64,000 nt of DNA from Paraburkholderia domus (GCF_905220705.1 NZ_CAJNAT010000002.1:496001-560000), one strand, 5' to 3'. Shown: positions 52,177-61,239, numbered from the stretch's first letter. Numbers and translations: made by a program. Notes: generated from the sequence alone by a model not told the origin.

Positions 52177-53603
52177 GCATGGCCTCCTTTACGACTGGAC
52201 AGACCGGATCGGCTGGTCCCATTGACCAGCGGCTCGATCTCGTCCGGGCCGAAGAAGAAGCGATGGCCGGGCATGCGCTGCATGCCGAAATCTTTGCCAG
52301 GGTCGTCGTCGACTGTGACGGCAACGTGCACGTGATCGTCGAAGTCGCGCTCGATCGATTCGATCGTGGCAACCATCCCGCTCAACGCGATATCGAAGAT
52401 GTCCGCACGACCGCGTGGGTGCAAGCGCACCTGATCGCCGATCCGAATTTCGACGCCCGCCACCCGCACGCAAGCGAGATGGGGCCGTGCGTCGAGTTCC
52501 GCCCATGGCGACACCGGCATGGCACGCTCATCCAGCGGCGAAAATGCGCCGACACTGGCTACGTCGAGCGCGCGCACCTGGCGCAAGGTGCCATGCAGCT
52601 TCTCCATCTGCTCGGCGCCGAGACTTTCGGTACGTGCAAGCAAGGCCCGCGCACGCTCGTCCGTGGCGATCATTTCGCGCTTCTCGTCGTCGGTCATGGT
52701 GAGAATGCGCAGCGTGAGGATTTCGTCGATCTCCGTAGAGTCGAATAGATCGCCGGCGCTTTCGGGCGCGATCTGCGGGAAGTCGTAAAGAATGATCGGC
52801 GACGCGAGCATCGTGTCGGGCTGTTGTTCGTCGCCCACCAGGACAGGCCACACGCCGATATTGCGGCTCGCGGCAACCGCCGCCGCCAGTTCGGCAGGCG
52901 GATCGATCGACGAGATCCACGTGCCGCCCTCGACGGTCAGCACCGTATGACAGGACACCAGCGCGTACAGCGAAGCGGCATCGCGCTTCAGGCCGCGGGC
53001 ATTGTCGAGCGGCGTCTCGTTGACGATACGCACCTTCAAGCGATAAACCCCGGCCGCCACGCTAGCCGCGCTCAATTCGACGTGACCTTGCAGCGAAGCG
53101 CGGGTACGGCGCAATCCGCCACGCAGCGTGCCTTGCTTGTCGGCGAGCGGTTCGAGTTCGCTGGCCGCATCGAACGAAAACGCAATCTGCAGCGGTGCGT
53201 CAAGCAATTCGCCGACGACCAGGACGGGCACGGCAATGTGCCGCTCGGCCGCTTCCTGCCAAGGCGTGTAGCGCCGCTCGTCGATATCGAGCACGGGCAC
53301 GGTCCGCCAGGCCGGCTCCCCTGACTCCGGGCGCGCGGCGGAACCCTCCGACACATCCAGCACCATTCGCTCGATCACCTGCAGAAAACCAGGCCGCACG
53401 GCCACGCGGGTGCGCTTGTCGCCGCGCAGCAGGCACTCGGTCTGCGTCACCCACGGGTCGCTGCCGGATGCCTCGGCATAGGCGCGCGGATACACGCCGC
53501 CGAAGGTCCAGCGTTGCCGGTTCTTTACCGAGGTCGGCCGGTACGGATACAGCATGTAGCCTTCGTACAGCACCGCCTGAACCACACTCTCGACCGCGTT
53601 CAC
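52173..53603 (-). CDS. Conserved hydrogenase-cluster protein of unknown function (476 aa)
   Basis: The GTG at 53603 overlaps the upstream stop (GTGA) and follows GAGGAGGACATATC; a longer frame to 53762 lies inside that gene. The protein begins NAVESVVQAVLYEGYMLYPY, a soluble beta-rich N-terminal part (PVLDIDERRYTPW, HVELSAASVAAGVYRLKVRI), and ends with a small barrel-like domain (IRIGDQVRLHPRG; RFFFGPDEIEPL). No cofactor or catalytic motif stands out. Proteins of this kind accompany group 1h hydrogenases, but I know no assigned function; a cluster-specific assembly factor is inference. Confidence 0.8.
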   Translation of the reverse strand: MNAVESVVQAVLYEGYMLYPYRPTSVKNRQRWTFGGVYPRAYAEASGSDPWVTQTECLLRGDKRTRVAVRPGFLQVIERMVLDVSEGSAARPESGEPAWRTVPVLDIDERRYTPWQEAAERHIAVPVLVVGELLDAPLQIAFSFDAASELEPLADKQGTLRGGLRRTRASLQGHVELSAASVAAGVYRLKVRIVNETPLDNARGLKRDAASLYALVSCHTVLTVEGGTWISSIDPPAELAAAVAASRNIGVWPVLVGDEQQPDTMLASPIILYDFPQIAPESAGDLFDSTEIDEILTLRILTMTDDEKREMIATDERARALLARTESLGAEQMEKLHGTLRQVRALDVASVGAFSPLDERAMPVSPWAELDARPHLACVRVAGVEIRIGDQVRLHPRGRADIFDIALSGMVATIESIERDFDDHVHVAVTVDDDPGKDFGMQRMPGHRFFFGPDEIEPLVNGTSRSGLSSRKGGHA

Positions 53604-54247
53604 GATATGTCCTCCTCGACGCCATCGAGCAGGCTCGTCACCGCCTGCTCCCAGCTCGTGAGCCCCCGTCTGCTTTTGTAACGCGAGAGGCGATCGAACA
53701 CTTCCCGGTGCAAGCACAGCCAGGTGCCGTTCGGGTAGTAGCGGATCATCATGTCTCGCCATAGCGTCACGGGTAACCGGTACGCCGCTTCCTTGTGCCA
53801 GGGAATCGGCGCGGCCTGCAAGGCGCCGTCGGCTTCGCGATAGAACACCGTGCCGCTGAACTGCAGCATCAACGGAATTTCGCCTTCTTCAAGGCCGTGA
53901 AAAAATTTGGTTGCGGCGACATTGAAATCGTAGCTGCACGGCACCGGCAGATCGAGCGTGCATTCGCCGGTGAACGGTGGCGTGATCGCCGTCGTATGCG
54001 TCCATAGCAGCGTGCGCAGCGTTTCTCCCCAGCGCGGCGGAGCGCCGAACAGGTCCTCGAGTCCGTATTGCTCGGCGGGCGCATAGCGGCGCTTCGTCGC
54101 TTCGATCTGGATCTGACATTGCAACGTGATGCTGGCAATCTCTTCCTGCACCGGCGTATTGACGATACGCAGCCGGAATGTCAGCAGCGGCGCTGCAGCG
54201 AACGGCACGACTTCCGCCGACTCGACAGTGAACCCGAGATCAGGCAT
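53600..54247 (-). CDS. DUF6084-family protein of the hydrogenase operon
   Basis: 215 residues from MPDLGFTVESAEVVPFAAAP. Predicted mostly beta: TFRLRIVNTPVQEEIASITL, CTLDLPVPCSYDFNVAATKF, LMLQFSGTVFYREADGALQ, and a C-terminal helix FDRLSRYKSRRGLTSWEQAV. This corresponds to DUF6084 as I recognise it. The ATG lies 2 bp after the previous stop, and its own stop overlaps the 476-residue gene. No enzymatic motif is seen. Confidence 0.82.
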   Translation of the reverse strand: MPDLGFTVESAEVVPFAAAPLLTFRLRIVNTPVQEEIASITLQCQIQIEATKRRYAPAEQYGLEDLFGAPPRWGETLRTLLWTHTTAITPPFTGECTLDLPVPCSYDFNVAATKFFHGLEEGEIPLMLQFSGTVFYREADGALQAAPIPWHKEAAYRLPVTLWRDMMIRYYPNGTWLCLHREVFDRLSRYKSRRGLTSWEQAVTSLLDGVEEDIS

Positions 54248-54875
54248 GGAGCAAACCCTCCGGCACCCGGCCATGGCGCTTCAACGCGGCGAAGAAGCGA
54301 TGAATCGAATCCCACGCCTCCCGCCCGCCGGACAGTCCGCGCCAACGTGCGCGGATCACGCCGGTCAGCGCGTAACACTGGTCAATCGGCACGCGGTAAT
54401 ACTCGCGCGCGCCTTCGCTGCGATTGACCAGCAGCGCTTCGACGTCGGGTTGCAGTTGCGCGAGTAATGGATTCTCGGCGACGAGTTCGTCCCACGCTTG
54501 CAACGCCAGTAGCGATTGCGTGCCACCGGCCGGTCCGGGATACAAGGCCACGACACGCTGCGCCGCGCTGTCATGAAAGAAGAAAGCGATATCGATTGGA
54601 ATCGCCAATGCATCCCATTGAGCGTCGCTCATGCGGAAACCGGCGAGATAATGCGCATCGCGCGGCACCGGACGATAGCGCGCATTTTGCTGACTGCCGA
54701 ACAGCAGCGCGCACGCACGGCAACAGCAGAAGAGCTGCCGTTTGGCAGTTTCGAACAAATGGGGATGATCCGGAAGAAGCGGCAGGCCGCACAACTCGCA
54801 CTGCATGTCGTCGGCTTTACGGACGAAATGGCGCAACCGCGCGACCCAGCCGCGTGTCTGGGCGGCCGGTGTCAT
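54240..54875 (-). CDS. DUF5947-family protein with Cys pairs
   Basis: 211 residues with two cysteine groups, MQCELCGLPL and FCCCRACALLF (residues about 24-60), likely a zinc or iron-sulfur site. An aromatic middle part (IPIDIAFFFHDSAAQRVVALYPG) and EGAREYYRVPIDQCYALTGVI follow. This matches DUF5947 as I recall it, found next to group 1h subunits. It overlaps the NifU-like gene stop (ATGA). Electron transfer or assembly is possible, but unproven. Confidence 0.8.
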   Translation of the reverse strand: MTPAAQTRGWVARLRHFVRKADDMQCELCGLPLLPDHPHLFETAKRQLFCCCRACALLFGSQQNARYRPVPRDAHYLAGFRMSDAQWDALAIPIDIAFFFHDSAAQRVVALYPGPAGGTQSLLALQAWDELVAENPLLAQLQPDVEALLVNRSEGAREYYRVPIDQCYALTGVIRARWRGLSGGREAWDSIHRFFAALKRHGRVPEGLLHA

Positions 54876-55486
54876 TGCGCGCCGGCCTCGGTCCGGCTTG
54901 CTACCTCGTTTGCTACCTCACTTGCCACCTCGTTTGCTGCATCGCTTGGTGCCTCGGTGCGATGCGGCACGAAGCGCAGTTCATGCACATTGACGTCCGG
55001 CAGACCTGCAATCTCGACACGCATTGCTTCGGGCGCCGCTTCGAAGATCGAGCGTTCGATTTCCTGCTGCAATTCACCGACCGAGTTGTGCTTGCCCTGC
55101 AGGCGGCCGGCCACGCGCACACGCACGGCTTCTTCCGCGGCGTCGAGCAGTTCGATCTGGATGCCCTGTGCGCCCAGCAGCGGCCGCATCTTCTCCACTG
55201 CACGCGACACGCGCGTCGGCAGATCCTGTGGATGCAGGCCGTGTAAAAGCAGCAACGCCGACACGCCCGCGTCGCGCTCGAATGCTTCGACCATGGCGTC
55301 GTCCAATGCGCCCGCCTCCGAAACGATCTCCATCAACCGTGCGAGCCCGTTCGTATGCAGATCGAGAACGACCTGCAGCAGTTCCTTGGCAGGCTCACGC
55401 GCGCGCGGATCGTCGAGCGCTTCCAGCGCCGCAATCAATTCGTCGATGCGGCGTTGCTGGGCGGCGACCGCGCTCTCGTGGCTCAC
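54872..55486 (-). CDS. NifU-like domain protein lacking the usual CxxC
   Basis: 204 residues from a GTG overlapping the hhyL stop (GTGA). An N-terminal helical part (RRIDELIAALEALDDPRARE) precedes a NifU C-terminal-like domain (about 95-175; RAVEKMRPLLGAQGIQIELL, LQQEIERSIFEAAPEAMRVE). Where NifU normally has CxxC after a Gly, the sequence reads RLQGKHNS, so it should not hold a cluster by that route. The C terminus has VASEVANEVAS repeats. It may be a scaffold for the hydrogenase subunits. Confidence 0.8.
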   Translation of the reverse strand: MSHESAVAAQQRRIDELIAALEALDDPRAREPAKELLQVVLDLHTNGLARLMEIVSEAGALDDAMVEAFERDAGVSALLLLHGLHPQDLPTRVSRAVEKMRPLLGAQGIQIELLDAAEEAVRVRVAGRLQGKHNSVGELQQEIERSIFEAAPEAMRVEIAGLPDVNVHELRFVPHRTEAPSDAANEVASEVANEVASRTEAGAQ

Positions 55487-57297
55487 TTGTGCGCTCCCTG
55501 CATCACGCCGAATGTCGGCGAGTGCGACGTGTCGATCGTCTTGCCATTGCCGACATACATATGCACGCCACACGGCAGACACGGGTCGAAGCTACGCACC
55601 GCGCGCATGATGTCAATGCCCTTGAACTTGTCCGGCCCGTTTTCTTCGAAGATCGGCGTGTTCTGCACCGCGTCCTCATAGGGTCCAGGCGTGCCGTAGA
55701 TATCGCGTGGATTGGCGTTCCACGGCGTAGGCGGATACGGGTGATAGTTGGCGATCTTGCCGTCGCGGATCACGAGGTGATGCGAGAGCACGCCACGCAC
55801 CGCTTCATGGAACCCGCAGCCAATGCCCTCTTCCGGCACTGTGAAATCGCTGAACGTGCGGGTGCGTCCGGCGTGCAGTTCGGCCAGCGCCTGCTCGGCA
55901 AAGTACAACGCCGCAGCCGCTGAATACGCCTGAAAATACGTGCGTGCCCGATCGCGTTCGATCGCATTGCTCCACTTCGGAATCTTCCATTCGAATTCGA
56001 CTTCGGGCTTGAGCGCGGTCTTCGGCAGATAGATCTTCACGCTCTGACCGGTCGCCTTGATGTAGCCGATATCGACCAGACCCGCCAACGCCGTCGCCCA
56101 CAAGCGTGCGATCGGTCCACCGCCGGTATCGAGCGCGAGATGATCGCCCGTACGTTTGTCGAGCCAGCGCGGCGACATCACCCACGTGTAGTTGCCGTCG
56201 AATTTACGCTTCTGCGGACGCGGCAGCGTGGTCTGGTTCCACGGATGCTTGCGGTCTACCGGATTGCCGAGCGGATCGTTCTTGACGAAAGTCTCTTCGT
56301 GGTCCCAGTCGTCGTAATAGGAACTGCCCAGCAGGATGCGGATGTTCAGGTTGATATCGACGAGATCGGTCGTCACCAGTTCGCCGTCCACCACCACGCC
56401 GGGTGTGACGAACATGCCGCGGCCCCACTGGGTCATCGTGTTGTAGTTGTAGTCGCACACGTTCGGGTCCTGGAACGAACCCCAGCAACCGAGCAGAATA
56501 CGGCGGCGTCCGACTTCCTCGTAACCCGGTAGCGCGTCATAGAAGAAGTCGAACAGATCGTCATGCAGCGGCACAACCTTCTTCATGAATTCGACGTACT
56601 TCATCAGACGCGTGATGTAATCGGTGAACAGCTGAATGGTCGGCACCGTACCCACACCGCCTGGATAGAGCGTCGACGGATGCACGTGGCGCCCTTCCAT
56701 CAGGCAGAACATCTCGCGCGTATAACGGCTGACCATCAAGGTCTCGCGATAGAACTCACCGGTGAACGGATTGAGCGCGGTCATGATGTCCGCGATGGTT
56801 TTATAGCCGTGCTTGTCCGCATTCGGCGCGGGCGTTTTCTGCGCCTTGTCCCATACGCCGGGATTGGTCTCCTTGACCATCCTTTCGCAGAAATCCACCC
56901 CCACCAGGTTGTCCTGAAAGATGTTGTGGTCGAACATGTATTCGGCCGCTTCGCCCAGATTAACGATCCATTCCGCAATCGCCGGCGGTTTCACGCCGTA
57001 TGCCATGTTCTGCGCGTAGACCGAACAGGTCGCGTGATTGTCGCCGCAGATCCCGCAGATGCGGCTCGTGATGAAGTGCGCGTCGCGCGGGTCTTTGCCC
57101 TTCATGAAAATGCTGTAGCCACGAAAGATCGACGATGTGCTGTAGCACTCCGCCACACGGCGGTTCGCAAAATCGATCTTGGTGTAAATCCCCAGACTGC
57201 CGACGATCCGCGTAATCGGATCCCAATTCATTTCGACCAGCTTGCCCGGCGCTGCCTGGGTGCTTGTGGTCGCTTCAGGTGCGGTACTCACGGCCAT
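55483..57297 (-). CDS. hhyL: Group 1h [NiFe]-hydrogenase large subunit
   Basis: 604 residues. Nickel ligands are in the L1 motif RICGICGDNHATC (about residues 79-91) and the L2 motif DPCLPCGVH near the C terminus. An unusually long tail of about 26 residues after that His should be cut off by the maturation protease. Segments such as EMNWDPITRIVGSLGIYTKI and MEGRHVHPSTLYPGGVGTVP are typical of actinobacterial-type (group 1h) enzymes, which oxidise H2 at trace levels in air. It is downstream of hhyS. Confidence 0.94.
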   Translation of the reverse strand: MAVSTAPEATTSTQAAPGKLVEMNWDPITRIVGSLGIYTKIDFANRRVAECYSTSSIFRGYSIFMKGKDPRDAHFITSRICGICGDNHATCSVYAQNMAYGVKPPAIAEWIVNLGEAAEYMFDHNIFQDNLVGVDFCERMVKETNPGVWDKAQKTPAPNADKHGYKTIADIMTALNPFTGEFYRETLMVSRYTREMFCLMEGRHVHPSTLYPGGVGTVPTIQLFTDYITRLMKYVEFMKKVVPLHDDLFDFFYDALPGYEEVGRRRILLGCWGSFQDPNVCDYNYNTMTQWGRGMFVTPGVVVDGELVTTDLVDINLNIRILLGSSYYDDWDHEETFVKNDPLGNPVDRKHPWNQTTLPRPQKRKFDGNYTWVMSPRWLDKRTGDHLALDTGGGPIARLWATALAGLVDIGYIKATGQSVKIYLPKTALKPEVEFEWKIPKWSNAIERDRARTYFQAYSAAAALYFAEQALAELHAGRTRTFSDFTVPEEGIGCGFHEAVRGVLSHHLVIRDGKIANYHPYPPTPWNANPRDIYGTPGPYEDAVQNTPIFEENGPDKFKGIDIMRAVRSFDPCLPCGVHMYVGNGKTIDTSHSPTFGVMQGAHK

Positions 57298-57345
57298 GAC
57301 CTTCTCCCTGCTGACAAGTCGAATTCCGCCAACTACGCCGCCCGA

Positions 57346-58404
57346 TCAGCGACGGTAGCCGGTGGTGAGTTTCGAACCGTTATGACGCCATTTCGGCTCG
57401 TCGTTGAGCGTGTTGTTGGTCAGCTTGCGCAAGCTGCGAATCAGCGGACCGTAGCTCTTGATCAGATTCGACGACAGCACCGATCCCGGTGGCTGATCCA
57501 TGAACGGCATGAACTTGTCGGGAAAGCCCGGCATCGTGCAGCCGATGCAGATGCCCCCCACGTTCGGACAGCCGCCAATGCCGGCCATCCAGCCGCGTTT
57601 GGGCACATTGCATTGCACGACAGGCCCCCAGCAACCCAGCTTGACGATGCAATTCGGGCTGCCGTACTCGGTGGCGAAGATCGCCTGTTCGTAGGAGCCC
57701 GCACGATCGCAACCGTCGTGCACGGTGCGCGTGAACAGCCACTTCGGCCGCAATGCGTCGTCGAGCGGAATCATCGGCGCGAGGCCCGCCAGTTGATACA
57801 GCAGGTAGAGCAGCGTCTCCATGAAGTTGTCCGGCTGTACCGGACACCCTGGCACATTGACGATCGGCAGGCCCGCTTTCGACTTCCAGTCCCAGCCGAG
57901 ATAATCGGCGAGGCCCATGCAGCCGGTCGGATTACCTTCCATCGCGTGAATGCCGCCGTAGGTCGCGCAGGTGCCCGCGCCGACTACCGCCAGCGCGCGC
58001 GGCGCGAGCCGGTCGAGCCATTGCGGAATCGTGATCGGCTCCTGGGTATCGGGGTCGGTGCCCAATGCGGCCCAATAACCCTCGCGATTGATACGCTCGT
58101 TTGGAATCGACCCTTCCATCACCAGCACGAAGTTCTCGAGTTCCCCGCGGGCGGCCTGGTGAAACGGCTTGAGAAACTCGTCGCCGTTTTCATAGGCCAG
58201 TACGGGGTTATGCAAATGCACCTTCGGCAAGCCGGGGATCGCGCCGAGAATGACGTCCTCGATGCTCGGCTGAGTCGCCGCGGTAATTGATACCGAATCG
58301 CCGTCACAGCCGAGGCCCGCGGTGATCCAGATGATGTGCACTTCCTTGAGAGCAGGCGCGTGCTGAGTCTTGCGCCCATAGGGGACGTTGTCTGCTTCTG
58401 CCAT
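57346..58404 (-). CDS. hhyS: Group 1h [NiFe]-hydrogenase small subunit
   Basis: 352 residues from MAEADNVPYGRKTQ, with no twin-arginine signal, so the enzyme is likely cytoplasmic. The proximal cluster region reads TAGLGCDGDSVS: Asp takes the place of the second Cys of the usual CxxC, as reported for the Ralstonia eutropha actinobacterial-type enzyme. Other cluster ligands are in VPGCPVQPDNF, GSPNCIVKLGCWGPVVQCNV, GIGGCPNVGG and ICIGCTMPGFPD. GGAGACACACATC precedes the ATG. First gene of the operon. Confidence 0.94.
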   Translation of the reverse strand: MAEADNVPYGRKTQHAPALKEVHIIWITAGLGCDGDSVSITAATQPSIEDVILGAIPGLPKVHLHNPVLAYENGDEFLKPFHQAARGELENFVLVMEGSIPNERINREGYWAALGTDPDTQEPITIPQWLDRLAPRALAVVGAGTCATYGGIHAMEGNPTGCMGLADYLGWDWKSKAGLPIVNVPGCPVQPDNFMETLLYLLYQLAGLAPMIPLDDALRPKWLFTRTVHDGCDRAGSYEQAIFATEYGSPNCIVKLGCWGPVVQCNVPKRGWMAGIGGCPNVGGICIGCTMPGFPDKFMPFMDQPPGSVLSSNLIKSYGPLIRSLRKLTNNTLNDEPKWRHNGSKLTTGYRR

Positions 58405-58594
58405 GATGTGTGTCTCCACTACGAACCACGTTCTTTTTAGGTCAGGCAAAGATACGTGGCGAGTGCCGCACGGCAGTCACGTGTCCAGCAATCGATCGGC
58501 AATAATTCCGCACAATGCGGTTAAAAGGATCGGATTTGCTGCATGTATTGTTTGAGAATGGTGCCCACCGTGATGAGCCCGAAAAACTTTTTTG

Positions 58595-58600
58595 AGTATA
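58595..58600 (-). promoter_or_regulatory. Possible -10 element of the hydrogenase operon
   Basis: TATACT on the minus strand, about 191 bp before the hhyS start in a 317-bp intergenic region. No good -35 is found at 17 bp (GGGGTA-like), so activation by another factor may be needed. No clear sigma-54 site was seen. Confidence 0.25.
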
Positions 58601-58721
58601 GTTCAGCGATGCGAAATACCCCAGTTTCGCAACTTGTTCACGAAACATGGGGCAGCATATTGACGCCGATCGGCGGGTCTTCTGCAATTCTCTGACAATA
58701 GCCTTTAAGGGTTCGGTTGAT

Positions 58722-59777
58722 TCACGAACCAATCTCGAGTTCTTCGAATCGCATCCATTTGTAGACCGCGACCGACAATAACCAGCCAGCCAGAAATACG
58801 CCGATAATCGCGTAGCCGATCATGCCGAAGTTGTCGTTCAGACTGCCTACCGCCTGCCAGAATCCGCCGCTCAGATGCAGCTTGCCGGCCAGTAATCCGA
58901 GACCTTCTACGCCGCCGACAAAGAGCGCCACGAGCACCGAGATCGTCGTGATGGTGATGTTGTAATAGAGCTTGCGGACCGGCTTCACGAAAGCCCAACC
59001 ATAGGCGCCTAGCATCAGGATGCTGTCGGTGGTGTCGATCAGTGTCATGCCGGCCATGAACAGCACCGGAAACACCAGAATCGACCAGATCGACATACCT
59101 TGCGCGGCGCCGGCGGCGGAGATGCCGAGCAGCCCGACTTCGGTTGCGGTATCGAAACCCAGGCCGAACAGGAAGCCGAGCGGGTACATGTGCCAGCTCT
59201 TGCTGATCAGCCGGAACAGCGGCCGGAAAATGCGGGCGAGAAAGCCGCGATCGGCGAGCAGCATGTCGAGATCTTCATCGACGTAAGGCTCGCCTCGGCG
59301 TACACGCTGAAAAGCGCGCAGTACCGAACGCAGCACGATCAGGTTCAGCAGTGCAATGGCAAACAGGAAAAAGGTCGATACCAGCGTGCCGATCAGTCCG
59401 CCGATTTCCTTCAGGCCGCTCATCTGGCTTTGCAAGGCCATGGCGGTCGCCGCAATGCCGATCGTCGCCAGCACGACGATGGTGGAGTGCCCGAGCGAGA
59501 ACATCAGCCCCACGGTTACCGGGCGCTGGCCGGACTGCATCAGCTTGCGCGTGACGTTGTCGATGGTCGCGATATGATCCGCGTCCACCGCATGCCTCAG
59601 ACCAAACGAGTAAGCAAGCAGGCAGGAACCCATCAGCAGCGGATAGCCGCGAAACGCCACGAAGGCCGCCACCCATGCCGCGATATTGAAACTAAGTAGT
59701 AACGCGTAGAGCCATGCGATTTCACGGCGCTGGCGGCCGCGTTGTGTCCCGAGGAGTGCCTTCACGAACTCCGTCAC
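58722..59777 (-). CDS. NiCoT-family nickel/cobalt transporter (HoxN/NixA)
   Basis: 351 residues, eight predicted helices, with the NiCoT signature RHAVDADHIATIDN in TM2 and LGHSTIVVLATIG and FGLGFDTATEVGLLG in later helices. It imports Ni2+ across the inner membrane, supplying the hydrogenase. GTG start with GGGAGAGAGCAC. It is the gene just upstream of hhyS on the same strand, separated by 317 bp, and is probably regulated with the hydrogenase. Confidence 0.92.
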   Translation of the reverse strand: MTEFVKALLGTQRGRQRREIAWLYALLLSFNIAAWVAAFVAFRGYPLLMGSCLLAYSFGLRHAVDADHIATIDNVTRKLMQSGQRPVTVGLMFSLGHSTIVVLATIGIAATAMALQSQMSGLKEIGGLIGTLVSTFFLFAIALLNLIVLRSVLRAFQRVRRGEPYVDEDLDMLLADRGFLARIFRPLFRLISKSWHMYPLGFLFGLGFDTATEVGLLGISAAGAAQGMSIWSILVFPVLFMAGMTLIDTTDSILMLGAYGWAFVKPVRKLYYNITITTISVLVALFVGGVEGLGLLAGKLHLSGGFWQAVGSLNDNFGMIGYAIIGVFLAGWLLSVAVYKWMRFEELEIGS

Positions 59778-59900
59778 GTGCTCTCTCCCGGGATGCGAAG
59801 GGCTATTGGTTCGCGCGGAAAGGCGCTCAATGCCTGTTTCGGATCATAGTACTTTTCACGCCAACGCGATCCACTTCGCGGTCCTGCCAATGTCTGGCAC

Positions 59901-59930
59901 GCTGCATCGTCGCTCACGCGATGATGCAGC
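59901..59930. terminator. Hairpin between the CopC-domain and NiCoT genes
   Basis: GCTGCATC-G-TCGC pairs with GCGA-T-GATGCAGC (13 pairs with one G-T) around a 4-nt loop. It follows the CopC stop on the minus strand. There is no T run, so termination strength is doubtful. Confidence 0.4.
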
Positions 59931-59946
59931 GCGTCACCATGCCGGA

Positions 59947-60327
59947 CTACTTCACGTCGAACGCGTAATCGCCATGCGTGCGATGTCCGTCGGAAGCGAC
60001 CGCCACCCAATGCACGGTGTAGTGACCGGCGGTGAGTGCCGGCAGTGGCACGGCGATCGCCGCCGCTTCATGAGCGTCGACTACGGCCTTCTCCGTGTTG
60101 ATCTGCTTGCCGCTCGCGTCGGTGACCGTGAGCGAACTGAAGGCCGGTTCGAGCGGTCCGTCGAAAACGATCCTGACCTGCGCGGGCGACGCCACTGTGG
60201 CGCCGGCCCCCGGCACCTGCTTCTGTGGAAACACATGCGCAAAAGCCACGCTTGCGAAAGCGAGCCCGGCAATGAGCATTGGCAATTTCGCCGCTGTACG
60301 CATCCAACCCTGTCGATCGTGATTCAT
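59947..60327 (-). CDS. CopC-domain periplasmic protein
   Basis: 126 residues with a signal peptide (LPMLIAGLAFASVAFAH) and the CopC beta-barrel: HVFPQKQVPGAGATVASP at the mature start, with the conserved His after cleavage, VRIVFDGPLEPAFSSL and HWVAVASDGHRTHGDYAFDV. CopC proteins bind Cu in the periplasm. It lacks the downstream CopD helices. AGGAGCCACGTG precedes the ATG at 60327 (GTG 60330 also possible). Adjacent to an outer-membrane protein gene. Confidence 0.88.
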   Translation of the reverse strand: MNHDRQGWMRTAAKLPMLIAGLAFASVAFAHVFPQKQVPGAGATVASPAQVRIVFDGPLEPAFSSLTVTDASGKQINTEKAVVDAHEAAAIAVPLPALTAGHYTVHWVAVASDGHRTHGDYAFDVK

Positions 60328-60342
60328 CACGTGGCTCCTGTG

Positions 60343-61239
60343 TTACTGGAAGAAAGGTTTGCCGATCGTGGTCGGCGCGACGTCATCGAAGAAGACGTGG
60401 GCCTGCACCAGAATACCCACGTGCGAGCCGCTTGCATGGTTGATCGGAAGTTGCGCTTCGACGCCGAACTGGCCATAGCGGTTGATCCAGATGAAACCCG
60501 GATTGACCGTGCCGGTTGTCTGCCCCTGGCTTCTGGAGAGTGGAATCTCCACCAGCGGAATCACGTTCGCCAACGGTTGAGGCAGCCCGATGTCATGCAC
60601 GTGCTGCTGCAGATACGGCAAGCTGTATTGCACCGTGAAGCCGTAATTGAACGCGTTCGGCTGTCCCGCGCCTGTGGTCAACGCCGGCCCGGCTTCGCCC
60701 GTGATGGCGATCGGGCGCAGATACGCAAGTGATGCGGGAAGATCGCCCAAGCCCTTGCCGGCGTAGATCGTGGGCGAGATCGTCGAGAAGTTGCTGGCAA
60801 TCGCACGGCTTCCCGTGCCGCCGAGTTCAGCATTCACGCCGACCGACGTCATGAACTCGTGTTCATCGTTGACGTACAGCAGGTACTTCAACCCGACGCC
60901 GAAATTGTCGAAGCCGCGCGCCGTCGGATTGTTCTGCATCGTATAGGTGCCGTCGACGGACACCGCCAGTCTCGGCGTGATCAGTTTGTCGTATTCGAAA
61001 TCGAAGGTGTTGATGCTTTGATCGCCGTTATCGCCGGGCACGCGCTGATGGCCGTATTGCAGGTTGGCTTCGTCGCCGACGCCGGGATCGTCGACAGCCA
61101 TCGTCGACGGGAAGACGCGATCGCCCGCGATCGCGTGAGCGCTGGCGAGCGAAGGAGCGAATAGCAATACGCTGGCGGCAGCCGCAACGAGCGACGCCGC
61201 GCACAACGGTTTGCCGTTGCGCGTTGCTGAGGTTTGCAT
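60343..61239 (-). CDS. Predicted outer-membrane or exported transporter-like protein
   Basis: 298 residues with an N-terminal signal (AAASVLLFAPSLASAHAIAG) and many alternating beta-strands ending in VFFDDVAPTTIGKPFFQ, typical of a small outer-membrane barrel. Segments include LAVSVDGTYTMQNNPTARGF and VGLKYLLYVNDEHEFMTSV. AGGATGAACC precedes the ATG. The gene is 15 bp before the CopC gene on the same strand, so a copper-related role is inferred. The family is not recognised with certainty. Confidence 0.75.
   Translation of the reverse strand: MQTSATRNGKPLCAASLVAAAASVLLFAPSLASAHAIAGDRVFPSTMAVDDPGVGDEANLQYGHQRVPGDNGDQSINTFDFEYDKLITPRLAVSVDGTYTMQNNPTARGFDNFGVGLKYLLYVNDEHEFMTSVGVNAELGGTGSRAIASNFSTISPTIYAGKGLGDLPASLAYLRPIAITGEAGPALTTGAGQPNAFNYGFTVQYSLPYLQQHVHDIGLPQPLANVIPLVEIPLSRSQGQTTGTVNPGFIWINRYGQFGVEAQLPINHASGSHVGILVQAHVFFDDVAPTTIGKPFFQ

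Noticed and set aside
56563..58290. 575-codon plus-strand frame over the hydrogenase subunits
   Set aside because: It is antisense to hhyL and hhyS, whose family identity is certain; His/Arg-rich composition is typical of a GC-rich shadow.
58441..58721. Search for a sigma-54 promoter upstream of hhyS
   Set aside because: No convincing TGGC-N8-TTGC element was found on the minus strand; only a weak TATACT remains.
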